Positions 7,228-17,700 are shown, counted from the first letter of the stretch. The stretch is 33,820 nucleotides of DNA from Kocuria coralli (GCF_008831305.1 NZ_ML708630.1:1-33820); one strand, 5' to 3'. Numbers and translations: made by a program. Notes: generated by a model not told the origin, from the letters alone.

Positions 7228-9002
7228 AGCACTTCAGCCAATGCCAATAGCCTTCCGGGCATGCCGTGGGTATGTCCCAATGGAATGCTGGGATCACGCA
7301 CCGTCCGGCGCATCTCCTCCGCGACCGAGGACCATTGCTCGGAGAGACCAGATCCGGCGACCACGCGCGCGGCGTCATCAATCAAAGGACGGACTCCATC
7401 ACGGTTGACCCGGCCCCGGATACGCGAAGCATCGACAAGTCCGAGCAGCGTGGTGCTCGGCCCGTCCGCGACATCATGAGGGTTCCCGGACACATGATAG
7501 GTACTCAATTCAGCGCTGGAGATCGGACCTCCGAGGAGACGGAGGCGTTCAACCACTTGGTGCGGCGATCGGTCCTTGACCGGCCGATCGAACGGCCGGG
7601 CCGCCAGGGATGGGCTCAGCAGGACCAGCAGGTCATCCGGAACCTGCTCCGGTCCCGTCATCAGCGGTGAATAGAGATCCGGGCTGACTTTGCTGAGGCC
7701 GACCAGGTTCCGCTGTTGCAGAGGACGCAAACCAAACTTGCTGACCGGGGTGAAGCGTCCACCGTGTATCGCGTTGCGAAGGAGCAGATAGTGCCATTCC
7801 GCACTGAGATGACGTCTAGGGTCGATGCCGCTTTGGACCAGCACCTCCTCCGCGATAGAGCGGACGCTCTCCGCAACCTCCGGCTGAGTTCTGGCAATGG
7901 AGGTCACGATGGCCTGGAGGGGGCGCTGCCCGTAGTTGCCCTTGTACAGCTCGGATCCGAAACCGGCAATTGCGAATCGGCCCTTGGCCCGCAAAGCGTA
8001 GGCCTGAATCCTCAAGGGGTAGTAGCTCAGGCAGTTGTCAGAGAACCACAGCGCCAGGGGGTTGGCGACTCTGCGCAGTTCATCCGATCGGCTTTCGATG
8101 GAACCTCGCGCCCCCAAAGGGAAGCCGAACTCGGTGGAGAGCTCTGTGACGACCTCATAGTCACGTCGATGCTGCTCGGATGTGTTGGTACACGAGTATC
8201 GAGCGGAATCGCGAGCCGCAGGGGACAGGAGTGCAGCCGCAAGGCAGATGCGCGAGTCCTTTCCTCCCGACAGCGAGAGCCGAGCGTGCTCCGGACCCGA
8301 GGACGCGACCGTGTTGATCAATGAGCCGATACGGATGCCCGCGAGTCGCAACTCGGCGGCGTAGTCAGTGCTCGGGGGACTGAAAATCTCAGGCACGGGC
8401 CGACCGACCTCCAGGGCGGTACAGCTCGGCGAATCCAGGGGCAGTCGCACGTGGCGTCCGACGGGAACGTATCTGATGTCCTTCACGGGCGTCCGAGACC
8501 CCAGCAGTTGCCCGGACATCGAGTTCCGCCAGAGCATCGCACGGGCGACACCTTCATCCAAGACCACCGGTAGTCGCAGTCGCCGCCGCATCTCCATCAG
8601 GACGTAGGCGGAGTCGGAGACCATGGTGAGGCCGGGAACGGAGGTCACGAAGATCGACATGCTCCGGTAGAGATCCGCGGTGATATCGACACCGTGCTGG
8701 TCCCACGCTGCGCTGATATAGCAACCCGGCAGTCCGTCTCCGAGGGCGGGGCGCCCCTCCGCCAGCACTCCGCGGGCGCCGTACATGATGCGCTCATGGC
8801 CGTCGTCGACGGCGAAGCCCGAAAAGAGTCCGGTCCCGGGGAGAAGGTCGCTCTCCGCGCCCTTGGCGATCCAGCTCAGGTGCCAACCACCTGCCAAGGT
8901 TCGATGTGCTATCTCTTCAGAGGGTCCTAGCAGGTTCTCGGTGAGCCGTCCTTCGGCGGCCGACCGCCCTTCGTGCCTGAGGATGCAAAGATAGTTCGCC
9001 AC
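7221..9002 (-). CDS. Asparagine synthetase-related protein lacking the glutaminase cysteine
   Basis: A 593-residue protein with the two-part architecture of class B asparagine synthetase. The N-terminal Ntn-hydrolase-like half keeps strand patterns such as GCYISAAW and TMVSDSAYVLMEM but starts MANYLC, so the catalytic Cys2 needed to take ammonia from glutamine is missing. The C-terminal half has the PP-loop RLSLSGGKDSR (241-251), which binds ATP and adenylates a carboxylate. It therefore probably makes an amide or other acyl-nitrogen bond with free ammonia or an amine, not from glutamine. The GTG start overlaps the stop of the upstream gene by one base (TAGTG, 9002-9004). In lasso-peptide, beta-lactam and glycan loci, relatives carry out cyclisation or amidation; here, amidation of a uronic acid or aminoacylation of a sugar is possible. 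Confidence 0.78.
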   Translation of the reverse strand: MANYLCILRHEGRSAAEGRLTENLLGPSEEIAHRTLAGGWHLSWIAKGAESDLLPGTGLFSGFAVDDGHERIMYGARGVLAEGRPALGDGLPGCYISAAWDQHGVDITADLYRSMSIFVTSVPGLTMVSDSAYVLMEMRRRLRLPVVLDEGVARAMLWRNSMSGQLLGSRTPVKDIRYVPVGRHVRLPLDSPSCTALEVGRPVPEIFSPPSTDYAAELRLAGIRIGSLINTVASSGPEHARLSLSGGKDSRICLAAALLSPAARDSARYSCTNTSEQHRRDYEVVTELSTEFGFPLGARGSIESRSDELRRVANPLALWFSDNCLSYYPLRIQAYALRAKGRFAIAGFGSELYKGNYGQRPLQAIVTSIARTQPEVAESVRSIAEEVLVQSGIDPRRHLSAEWHYLLLRNAIHGGRFTPVSKFGLRPLQQRNLVGLSKVSPDLYSPLMTGPEQVPDDLLVLLSPSLAARPFDRPVKDRSPHQVVERLRLLGGPISSAELSTYHVSGNPHDVADGPSTTLLGLVDASRIRGRVNRDGVRPLIDDAARVVAGSGLSEQWSSVAEEMRRTVRDPSIPLGHTHGMPGRLLALAEVLR

Positions 9003-11881
9003 TATTCCTGCCCAGATGATGCGCTAGCCGCGAGCTGAGGCTCGAGTGCTCGGACTTCCCCCGCCGACGCGAAGAGAGTCCGAGCAGGTCCCCGATCATT
9101 CACCGCGTGGACTTCATGGATCCTCACGGATACCCGACTGTACTTCGGCCATGACTGTGCGGGGTAGCAACGACCGTTGACGAACAACGAGACCCTGACC
9201 GGGATCTCCTGGATACCGGAGGTCCTCAGCCGCAAGAGGACGGGTTCCTTGGAGCGGGCGAGATCATCGACGAAGACGTGTTCTCCGACCTGCACCATCG
9301 TGGTGATCTTCCCGAGGTTCTGTTCGCGTTCGTAGTTGCTGGTGACGCTCAGCGACACCTCCACCGGTGACGCGCTGTCCAGGTTCAACGAACACCGGTT
9401 GTGGATCGCTTGCCCAGCGACCGGAGAAGTCGTCGGCAGGGAGATGTGCAGCGCCTTCGGGGAGTCGAAGAGAACGTTCAACGCTCGCTCGGGGATTTCC
9501 AGCTCCGTGGCGGAGAACTCGGCCTTGGTGAAGGCAGCTACCGGTTTCTGGATCACGACGCCTGGGGCCTCTGGTTCATCGGGACGCTCGGCCGGGATCT
9601 CGTAGACGGCTGTTCGCACGGGTGCCCGGGCCACGCGCATGGCGGCCTCAGTCAGCGCCGCGCTGGATTCCACTTCGAGGGCCCGCACCGCCTCTGCGGT
9701 GCCCGGGTCCATGATCCTTCCCTCCGCGATGGCCGCATGCGTCCGCTCGTAGATGGGCTCCCATGCGCTGGTCAGCGGCAGGGCGAAGTCGCTTCTGCCG
9801 ACCTCTTCGAAGTGGCGGGCGACCTTGGGATCGTAGACCAGGCCGATCGTGGGCAGGCCCCGGCGGTGGGCCAGGAGCGCTGCGTGCAGGCGCATGGTGA
9901 TCAGTGCATCGAGCTGACCGATGCATTGATCGAAGGAATCGAACGTCGGCGGATCCGGCATCAGGAAGAAGGAGATGTTCGGCGACAACCGTGATCCAAG
10001 CTTCTCCAGAATAGAGCGGTCATGGGTCGCGCCGGCTTGCATCGGAATGCCGACAAGGGCGAGAGGTCCGTGCGCGGCTTCGGCGTTGATTGCCTTCTCG
10101 ACCTCGGCCAGAACCGCGTCCATGTCCTCGCGTGCCCAGCGCCGCAGATTGACCCCGACGAGCCTACGACCTTCCGCTTTCAGGCCCGCGATGGTCTCCG
10201 TCGAATGCGCCTGGGTTCCACCGTCCGGCAGGTTGATGGCATAGACCACATCGGGTGCTGAGCGCACGCAGGCAGCGTCGATGCCGGTATTGACGATGGC
10301 TGCCTTCGAGTCCTCATCCCGGACAAGGATGGACTCGGTCTGGCCGGCCAGATAGCGGACCATCGCCTGAGCATCCCGGTCCTGCAGCGGACCGGCGCCC
10401 AGGCCGATCACGTGGTAGGGAATGCCCAGGACCCGCCCCATCAACGGCAGGTTGCCGAATCCTGCGATCGACATCGTCGAGCCGTTCACCAGGCTTGCGA
10501 GGCCTCCAGCCCGGTTAAAGGTCAGGTCATGCCACAGGCCGCCGCCTCCCACGACCACGGCATCGGCTGTATGGAGCTGGTACGCGCTTTCGTAGACGTC
10601 CGCGCGCTTGAAGGCCTGAAGGCCATGGTGCAGTTCCACCTGGCGCGGGTTCTCAGCGGCGACGACGACCTGGATGGCCGGGTCTGCAGCCGCGAGCGCG
10701 GAAGCGATGGAACGCAGGATCAACTCGTCGCCCAGGTTGCCCGCCCCGTAGAAGCCCGACAAGATGATCTTGCGTGCACGGGGGAACGACTGGCCGAGAG
10801 CTTCCCGTATCTGCCCGATGCGCTCAGAACTCAGCCAGGGGGTGGACTCGGTCGAGGCGTTGCGGATGGTGTCGAAAAGCTCCATCCACCGGTGTTCGTA
10901 CAAATGGTTGTCCACTAGACGTCGAAAGCCGTTAAGCCGAATCCGCTCATATTCGGCAGGATCGCTGAGCAGGTGCTCGATCTTCGCCGAAAGGTCATCG
11001 TCGTCGGTGTATCCGATGATTTCCTCGCCATAGTCGAAGAATCGAGCCATCTCCTCGAACTCACCCGTCGCAATGACAGCACCTGCGCCGACGGATTCGA
11101 AGACTCCGCACTTGATATTGATGTACCCCGCTCGGGTGAGCGGGAAGTTGATATGCACACGTCCCATCTTGAGAGCTTGAAGTGCTTTATCACCTGCGAC
11201 AGGCTCGCTGCCGGGGACATCCCAACCGCGGCCGTACGTTTTGACGTCGAACCGGCGATTGAGCGCCGTCATGGTCTGATTGCGGTCCGGTCGATTGTTG
11301 GCGTGTCCCAGGCAGATGACGTCGGCCTCCATCGATGGGTCCTCGTCCACCTCCTGCGTCACGAATCCACGGTCGATTCCGAAGGGGAAGTACACGGTGT
11401 TCATAACACCCTCATCCCTGTACATCTGCAGGGAGAGTTCCGCGTTCGTCGTATGCACGTCGAAAACGTGCGCATGATCCTTGATACTCGGGAAGACGTC
11501 GGGGTCACTTAGAGTGATACCGACCAAGACGATCCCTTGTGCTTTCAGCCACGCCGCATCCTGGTCGGTAAACGTCAGTCCGCCGGCACAGCAGATGATC
11601 ATCTGCGGGCGGAAGTTCTCCAGCACGGGGGCCAGCTTCGTTGCCTGCACGTAGATCGGTCCGTTGCCCCCTGCTGCCCGCTCCGGGTTCTCCGTGATGC
11701 GGTGGAACTTCAGGTCCAGATCCAGGACGTGGTGCCCGAGGTTACGCAAGGATCGGGATAGCGACGAGACGATATCCGTGGTCCCGTTGATCGATCGTCC
11801 GAGAAAGAGAATGCGCCAGTGGAAGCCCTGGTCGAACGTCTTGCTCTCGAGTTCGGCCTTCAGCTGGTTGATGCTCTGCAT
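9002..11881 (-). CDS. Glycosyltransferase-polysaccharide pyruvyl transferase fusion protein
   Basis: A 959-residue fusion. Residues about 20-340 are a CgeB-like GT-B glycosyltransferase: RILFLGRS start, VICLGHANNRPDRNQ (188-202), KTYGRGW, and the donor region AGYINIKCGVFESVGAGAVI (251-270) containing the catalytic-type Glu262. Residues about 369-755 are a CsaB-type pyruvyl transferase with ILSGFYGAGNLGDELI (373-388), AVVVGGGGLW, VIGLGAGPLQ and ITMRLHAALLAHRRGLP (661-677), where Arg-Leu-His is the family signature. Residues 780-930 form a predicted beta-sandwich of unknown role that may bind the glycan. One polypeptide could add a sugar and pyruvylate it. ATG 11881 is preceded by an extended C-rich, G-poor spacer of 63 bases after the FAD gene. 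The stop is coupled to the next gene. Confidence 0.88.
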   Translation of the reverse strand: MQSINQLKAELESKTFDQGFHWRILFLGRSINGTTDIVSSLSRSLRNLGHHVLDLDLKFHRITENPERAAGGNGPIYVQATKLAPVLENFRPQMIICCAGGLTFTDQDAAWLKAQGIVLVGITLSDPDVFPSIKDHAHVFDVHTTNAELSLQMYRDEGVMNTVYFPFGIDRGFVTQEVDEDPSMEADVICLGHANNRPDRNQTMTALNRRFDVKTYGRGWDVPGSEPVAGDKALQALKMGRVHINFPLTRAGYINIKCGVFESVGAGAVIATGEFEEMARFFDYGEEIIGYTDDDDLSAKIEHLLSDPAEYERIRLNGFRRLVDNHLYEHRWMELFDTIRNASTESTPWLSSERIGQIREALGQSFPRARKIILSGFYGAGNLGDELILRSIASALAAADPAIQVVVAAENPRQVELHHGLQAFKRADVYESAYQLHTADAVVVGGGGLWHDLTFNRAGGLASLVNGSTMSIAGFGNLPLMGRVLGIPYHVIGLGAGPLQDRDAQAMVRYLAGQTESILVRDEDSKAAIVNTGIDAACVRSAPDVVYAINLPDGGTQAHSTETIAGLKAEGRRLVGVNLRRWAREDMDAVLAEVEKAINAEAAHGPLALVGIPMQAGATHDRSILEKLGSRLSPNISFFLMPDPPTFDSFDQCIGQLDALITMRLHAALLAHRRGLPTIGLVYDPKVARHFEEVGRSDFALPLTSAWEPIYERTHAAIAEGRIMDPGTAEAVRALEVESSAALTEAAMRVARAPVRTAVYEIPAERPDEPEAPGVVIQKPVAAFTKAEFSATELEIPERALNVLFDSPKALHISLPTTSPVAGQAIHNRCSLNLDSASPVEVSLSVTSNYEREQNLGKITTMVQVGEHVFVDDLARSKEPVLLRLRTSGIQEIPVRVSLFVNGRCYPAQSWPKYSRVSVRIHEVHAVNDRGPARTLFASAGEVRALEPQLAASASSGQE

Positions 11882-11944
11882 GATGTTCTTAAGCTCCGGA
11901 TTCGGGGGGATGGGAGAGGGGAGAGTGAATGGGGAGAACGGCGT

Positions 11945-13726
11945 TCAGCATCGCTTGGGGACCAGGGGGGAGGTCCAATCCGCATATTCGTCCAGCAGCG
12001 TCTGACCGAGCCGCGCGGCCCTGTCCAGATCGAGCCCCAGCAGGGGAGAGGCTTCGGGGCGTTTGATCTCTACAGTATCGACCAACTGATGCACCACCGC
12101 GATCTGTGTCGCTGAATACCCGGGCTCACCTGGGCGGATACCTCTTATAGGATACGGTGCCAAATGCGCCCCTTGGTACACCAGAAGGCTCTGGACCGCC
12201 ATCGTCGGCACCGAGTGGGGGAGGACCCCGTGGTGAATAGCGAGCGCCGCAAGCGTCCCCGCCGCTTGGCCGATCGCGGTTACCGTCGGGTGCAGGCGCG
12301 TTGCTGCAGCAGCGATGCGGGAAGCGGAGATGTTCTTCTCAGCCGCGATCAGCGGGAGTGGGGAACGCGGGATGAGCGAACCGAGCGGGATGGGGAACGG
12401 TCCTTCCCTCCAGGTGAGGGGTTTGTCCGCCAGGCTCTCGCTGAGGTCTTCTTCCATATCGCGGATCGTCCGCCCACCGTGCAGATCCGGGGGATAGGTG
12501 CCGACCGCGACGGCATGCGCATCCCAGGGAGCCAGAGTCCGGTTTCCCCGACGATAGATGGTCTTGCCGGTCATGGTGTCCCGTCCGATGATCCGGGGGG
12601 ACTCACGCACATAGGGGATAGGCGGAAAATGCCGGACGATGGCTTCCGGCAGCCCGGCCACCACACGTGGGTCCCTGCAGCCCGGGCCTCTATCGAATCC
12701 CTCGTCCGTGACCACGCTCCAGTCGAGGCGCAAGTGATGCTGCAGGAAATATATGATCGCGAGCGTCCGGAGGATGGCCTCGCGGTCATAGCGAACCCGG
12801 GAGAGTTCGTCGGTGAAATAGGCCGCGGTAATCGGCTGATCGTTGTGGTAATTAAGCGAGGTGCGGGTGATTTTCTCCCATTGCGAACCCGTGTAGTTCA
12901 CGTCACCCGCAAGGTCCGGGGCGGCCCGATAGCCGGCAAAACCGTTGTCATGCCCGATCCTCGCTTTTCCGGGCCCGAACGGGTAACCCCGGACGATAGC
13001 GGGAATGAACTCGTGGAAGCGCTCGGGCGGTTCTTCGAGCCTCAGTTCCGCGGGCATCGTTCCGGGTTCGTACCGACGGATCATCGCCGTCTGCGTGATG
13101 TCCTGCAGGACGACCTCTTCCAGGTCGGTAGTCGAGTATCCGGTTCCATCGGATACCGCGTTTCCGAGTCGATGCGGTACGAGGGAGAGGCGAGTCACGG
13201 CGCCGTCTTCCGTGGCGTCGATGATGAGCTTGCCGGAGATCGGGCCTGAACTCGTCGACAGCTTCGCCGCTCCGGGCCGGATCTCGGCAGACTCGATGTG
13301 AACGTTGCGATACGTTCGCACGCCTGCTTCTTTCAGCATCTGCGTCAGCACTCGATCGACCACTACCGGGTTGGGGGCGAAGGAGGTGTCCCTGTACTGC
13401 GAGACATTCAGGTGGCGGCGAAGTCGGTATCTGTAGACGTCGTTGATGCGCGACCGGAGTTCCTGCCATAGCCCATGGCCGTTGATCTGATCGTCGTAAT
13501 GCTGAGTGACATCCATGGCAGAGACCCCCGCCGGACCCGCCTGACCACCCAGCATGTGAGTTGGTTCGATCAGGACTACCGGGGCCCCGAGCCGAGCCGC
13601 TGACAGGGCAGCCGCGCATCCCGACAACCCCCCTCCTGCCACCACGAGTCCGGCGTACAGGGGAAGCCGCCGCGGCACGGTTGACCATACTTTGGCGTGG
13701 GCGGGGGAGTCGAGGAGATGCGTCAT
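11945..13726 (-). CDS. FAD-dependent oxidoreductase
   Basis: A 593-residue flavoprotein of the FAD_oxidored type. The Rossmann dinucleotide motif is VVAGGGLSGCAAALSAARLG (28-47), with the acidic strand end VLIE at 51-54, followed by HMLGGQAGPAG, which normally contacts the flavin. The segment LIIDATEDGAVTRLS near residue 170 and a late IGQAAGTLAALA stretch (about 490-501) are typical of this family. Members oxidise a range of substrates, and the family alone does not reveal this one; within a glycan operon, oxidation of a sugar or polyol alcohol is a reasonable guess. It starts 38 bases after the pyruvyl transferase gene and ends 63 bases before the fusion gene, so it is part of the leftward operon. 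Confidence 0.85.
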   Translation of the reverse strand: MTHLLDSPAHAKVWSTVPRRLPLYAGLVVAGGGLSGCAAALSAARLGAPVVLIEPTHMLGGQAGPAGVSAMDVTQHYDDQINGHGLWQELRSRINDVYRYRLRRHLNVSQYRDTSFAPNPVVVDRVLTQMLKEAGVRTYRNVHIESAEIRPGAAKLSTSSGPISGKLIIDATEDGAVTRLSLVPHRLGNAVSDGTGYSTTDLEEVVLQDITQTAMIRRYEPGTMPAELRLEEPPERFHEFIPAIVRGYPFGPGKARIGHDNGFAGYRAAPDLAGDVNYTGSQWEKITRTSLNYHNDQPITAAYFTDELSRVRYDREAILRTLAIIYFLQHHLRLDWSVVTDEGFDRGPGCRDPRVVAGLPEAIVRHFPPIPYVRESPRIIGRDTMTGKTIYRRGNRTLAPWDAHAVAVGTYPPDLHGGRTIRDMEEDLSESLADKPLTWREGPFPIPLGSLIPRSPLPLIAAEKNISASRIAAAATRLHPTVTAIGQAAGTLAALAIHHGVLPHSVPTMAVQSLLVYQGAHLAPYPIRGIRPGEPGYSATQIAVVHQLVDTVEIKRPEASPLLGLDLDRAARLGQTLLDEYADWTSPLVPKRC

Positions 13727-13764
13727 TGTTGTCTCACTGTTCGGGGGAGGGGCAAAGAGTGCGT

Positions 13765-14748
13765 TCAGGAAGCCGCGAGGAGAGTGTCCACCGCGCGGGT
13801 GATAGCACTCTTGGCGCTGCTCTCGGCTTCACGGACGGAGTCCGTGGGAGGCCGTCGCCGTACGACTTCCAACAGCTGGGTATCGCTGAACTCTGACGGG
13901 TGCATAGCCAATTCGGGATCTCCGAGCTGGCAGGCCAAGGCGCTGATCTTATGGGTGGGACGAAGTGATAACGAGGGGATTCCATACCTGCTTGCTACGA
14001 CAGCTCCGTGGAATTTGGCGCTGAATAGACAGCGGTAACCACTGATGGCACGCATAAGATCCTCGATCGAATCCGCGGTCCGGAAAGGCACTCGCGGTAG
14101 CTCCGACCGGAGCCCTTCGATCTCCCGCTGCCTCTCGGCACCCGTAGCCAGGACAAGCAGCTCCATAGTGACTCCGTGGGCCTCTCCCCACGTCAAGAGC
14201 CGTCTCACGACTCGTCGGTCCTCCTCGCTCGGCACCTTTCGCAGGACGATGCCCATCCGGTCGTCCCGCGGCGGAACGGGCGCAGGAAGATCCGTGGCAA
14301 ACCCCAGGTCCGCGGAGACCCCAACGGGCCGTGCGGGGTCCAGGTGCTCGCGGAGCCACGCTGCGCTCGCCCCGTCACGGGCTCCGATGGACCGCACCAT
14401 CTCTGAAGAGAAGAACGTGGTGAGGCGTTCCAGGACGTCGCTCCGTTCTCGGCGTCTTTCCAGCGCGACGCCGATTCCTTCGATGACGATCGGCTTCTGA
14501 AGCCAGGAGCGGTTCCAGTACAGGGGGGAGATGGCGTCCGGGTGGACCAGGTCGCCGCCACCGATGACCAAGGCGTCGAATCGGCGGGCGACGGAGTCGG
14601 CCGGTTCCTCGAAGTACGGTCTGTGAAGCAACGTGTTCACTTTGCGGGCGATGGCTGACCCTGCGAAGGCATCCGACCAGCAGCGCAGCATCAGTTCGTC
14701 CCCGAAGTTGCCCCACCCGAAGAACCCGATGAGGCCGACGCGTTTCAT
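13765..14748 (-). CDS. Polysaccharide pyruvyl transferase family protein
   Basis: A complete 327-residue enzyme. It opens MKRVGLIGFFGWGNFGDELM, carries DALVIGGGDLVHPDAISPLY, and ends its catalytic part with LFSAKFHGAVVASRYGIPSL, which contains the conserved HG. These are the markers of CsaB-like transferases that place ketal pyruvate on a sugar using phosphoenolpyruvate. Its ATG overlaps the stop of the giant upstream gene (ATGA at 14745-14748), so translation is coupled. It is the paralogue of the rightward gene at 2567-3580; the two are similar along their whole length, including a shared IGARD segment. Different acceptor sugars for the two copies are likely but not shown. Confidence 0.9.
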   Translation of the reverse strand: MKRVGLIGFFGWGNFGDELMLRCWSDAFAGSAIARKVNTLLHRPYFEEPADSVARRFDALVIGGGDLVHPDAISPLYWNRSWLQKPIVIEGIGVALERRRERSDVLERLTTFFSSEMVRSIGARDGASAAWLREHLDPARPVGVSADLGFATDLPAPVPPRDDRMGIVLRKVPSEEDRRVVRRLLTWGEAHGVTMELLVLATGAERQREIEGLRSELPRVPFRTADSIEDLMRAISGYRCLFSAKFHGAVVASRYGIPSLSLRPTHKISALACQLGDPELAMHPSEFSDTQLLEVVRRRPPTDSVREAESSAKSAITRAVDTLLAAS

Positions 14749-17700
14749 GGCTGCCCCTCAGCCCGCACCTGCAGACGATTGGCCTGGGGATCGCCGTCGA
14801 AGTGAGAGCAGGCATAGTCGATCCAGCTGCGGATTCTCCTCGGCGTCGGGGGATTCGTCCCCTTGCAGTGATGCTCGAGGACGAAGGCCACTCGGTCACC
14901 TGTCACATTCTGGAAGGGAATCATGTGCTTGCGCATGTTCGGCTCATCGCCTGTGTTCTGTATGAACCAGGCACGGCCGCCGGTGTACTGCCGGTATAGC
15001 GAGGAGAGGTCGACTCGCCCGGGCTGGTCGCGGGCGAGGTCGGCCACGGTGTCATATCCGGGGAAAGCCGACTCGATGAGCGTCTTGGCCGGCCCACCTT
15101 GTGCGTATGGCCGGATGTCCGTCTGAGGCGAGAAGGCAACGGCTAGGGAATCCTTGATCCTGGGGGCCAGGGAGAGGGCGGCGAAGCCGCCAGCGGAAGC
15201 CCCCGTCAGGATGACCTTGGACGCCCCCAGCTGCCGGGCTGCCTCCTGTATCATCCCGGCAATTCGCTCCGGCACTACTTCTTCAGTTGTCCCGGCGTAC
15301 CAGCCCACCCGCAGGTTGGGTGACGCGTAGAGCGTGGGGTCGGCCAGGAACAGGACGTGATGGGGGAGGTCACGAAATTCCTGAAAACGTTCGAAGTATG
15401 GCAACCCATGTTTTTTCCGGTCGAGCGTGCCGTGCAGCGGAACCACGAGAGTGTCGGAGGCATCTCGGCGCAGGAGCAACGAGTTCATCGGAAGCGACGC
15501 CCCAGAGGGGTCGGCGATGGTGTGCCGAACCGAGGCTGCCGTATTCAGGAAGTCCGGAACCTCCGATGGACGCCATCTCAACTCCGGGAGATCTTCTACA
15601 GTCTCCGCCACATGCCGGCCCGGGGCGCCCTTTGGATTCCCGCGAGGCACCGCAGACCCGGCGTCGGCAGCACGGACGGCTCTCAGGACGTCGGCCTTGA
15701 CCATGGGATTGTGACCGGCGACAGCGTCCTCATAGTGGTGGATGCAGAGACCCTCCGTCAGAGTCGGGTGCTCCCTCATGAAGCTCTCCACCTGTGGCAG
15801 ATCCACCACCCGGTCGTGATCGGAAGCCACATTGACCCAGTAGTCGATCCGAGCGGGCTTCTTCCTGTGCTTCCACAGCTGCAGCACGCTGGTTCGGGTC
15901 GGGTACTGGCTACGGATGGTGGCCGGCAGGATGCCGTCGAACCTGGCAGCTCGCAGCTCGTTGACGGCGCCGGCCATCCACCGCGTCCAGTCGATCTGGG
16001 CATTGTTCACGACGGCCCGCGAGCCCGTATCGAGGATCGCAGCGGACCAGGCCCAGAAGCCACCGGCCGAGGATCCGAAATAAGTGCGCTGTTCAGCTGA
16101 CTGGGCACCGAGCACGGATGCCAGCAGACGCACGGCCTCCACGGTGGCCGGAACGGCGGTGACGTCCCGGGAGACCTGGCCCCACGCGAGGCTCAAGGCC
16201 TCCGGTCCGATCGTTCCTGGATCGGCCACGTAGATCTGCGACCACGGGATGTCCTGCCACCAGGTCGAGCGCTGGAATACGGGTTGCCCCTGGGAGCGCT
16301 CGAGGTCTACGGCGCCGTTGAACAGGGTGATCACTCTGGCGTCTTCCGTCGGCTCGCGGCGCACCACCAGCAGGGGGACGAGACAGTCGCCCAGGTCCAC
16401 ATCCAGGCGGGTGGGTTCGTCCAGGGGGAAGAACTCAGCCAGCAGCGTGCCGAGATCAGCGGGGGCCAAGCACGGAGGATCGGCGTTGTACTGGGGACGG
16501 GTTGACCGAGGGGCGTCGAGCGCAACACAGGTCTGTCCGGCGGGGTCTTTGGCTTCGAAGACGATGTCCTCGATCTGAGCGCGGCTGGCGTTCGACCATG
16601 AAGCGGTGGCATGCCGGTCCACCAGAGCCATGACGGCGACAGAGACGATGGAACCCGCCCGCAGATCCGTGACCGTGACGTGCACCGGGGCCTTGGAGAT
16701 GCCTCCGTCCCAGCTGGTGTGCATGCGGCCGTCGACCCAGACCTGGCACCTCCAATGGCCGGCGGCTGCGGCATATCCGTAGGTGGAGCTCAAGGTGAAA
16801 CGCAGTTCGCCGTCCTGCGCAGTGGGCTCGAAAACGCGATGCGCGGCGCTGGCCGGAAGGAAATGCTCCTGGGGGATGATCAGCTGCGCACCCTTCGCGG
16901 CGAGCAGCTCATGGCCCTGGGGGCCCCTGATCTCCAGGTGACCCTGCAGAGGCAGTCCGGTCGGCGATCCCGCGCCGTCGCCCCCTTTGTCCCGGGTGAT
17001 CTCGTAGAGATTGCGGTAATCATTGAATCCGGGGAAATTCAACGGCGGGGCGGCGCTGTTGATGAGTTCCGAGTAGAAGAAACTGGAATGCCGTTGTTCC
17101 AGAGGGAAGGACAGGGTGAGCTCCAGCAGAGCCCTCACATTCATGGTGGCGCAGGTCTCGAAGGCGATATCGGTCTCGTTGCAGATCTCCGCGGACCAGC
17201 GCCCCAGGCGGACCTCCCAGTAGAAGAGGTCTTTCCGGTGCAGGCCGTGCAGATCTCCGTCGTAGCCCCAGCGTTCATAACCGGCTCGGAAGTCCTCCTG
17301 GCGCTGGGCATCGGGGATGTCGTCGTCGTCTTTGCCGGTGCGTATCGAGCGCTCCTGCTCCAGAGCCTCGAAGGAGTCCTCGTCCCTTTTCCTGGTCCAG
17401 GGGCTCTTGCCGACCGCCGCGGCGTTGCCGCGCAGGTGGATCACGTGGTCCTCGGGGAAGGCCTGCAGGTAATGCGGCAGAAGCCACCTGCCGTGCTTGA
17501 CCAGCGCATTGGTGGCCATGTGCTCCCGCTGGCCGGGGGTCAGGCGGAGCTTTGGTTCGTCGGTGTAGAAGTAGGTGTGCGAAACCGGCGGTATAAGTTG
17601 CAGGAGCTGCTCGACGAGGGTCCTGTCCCGGACCAGTGAGCGTTGCAGTTTGGTGCTCTTCCTGGTCACCGTGGCTTTCGTCGAATAGGTGAACAGCGCC

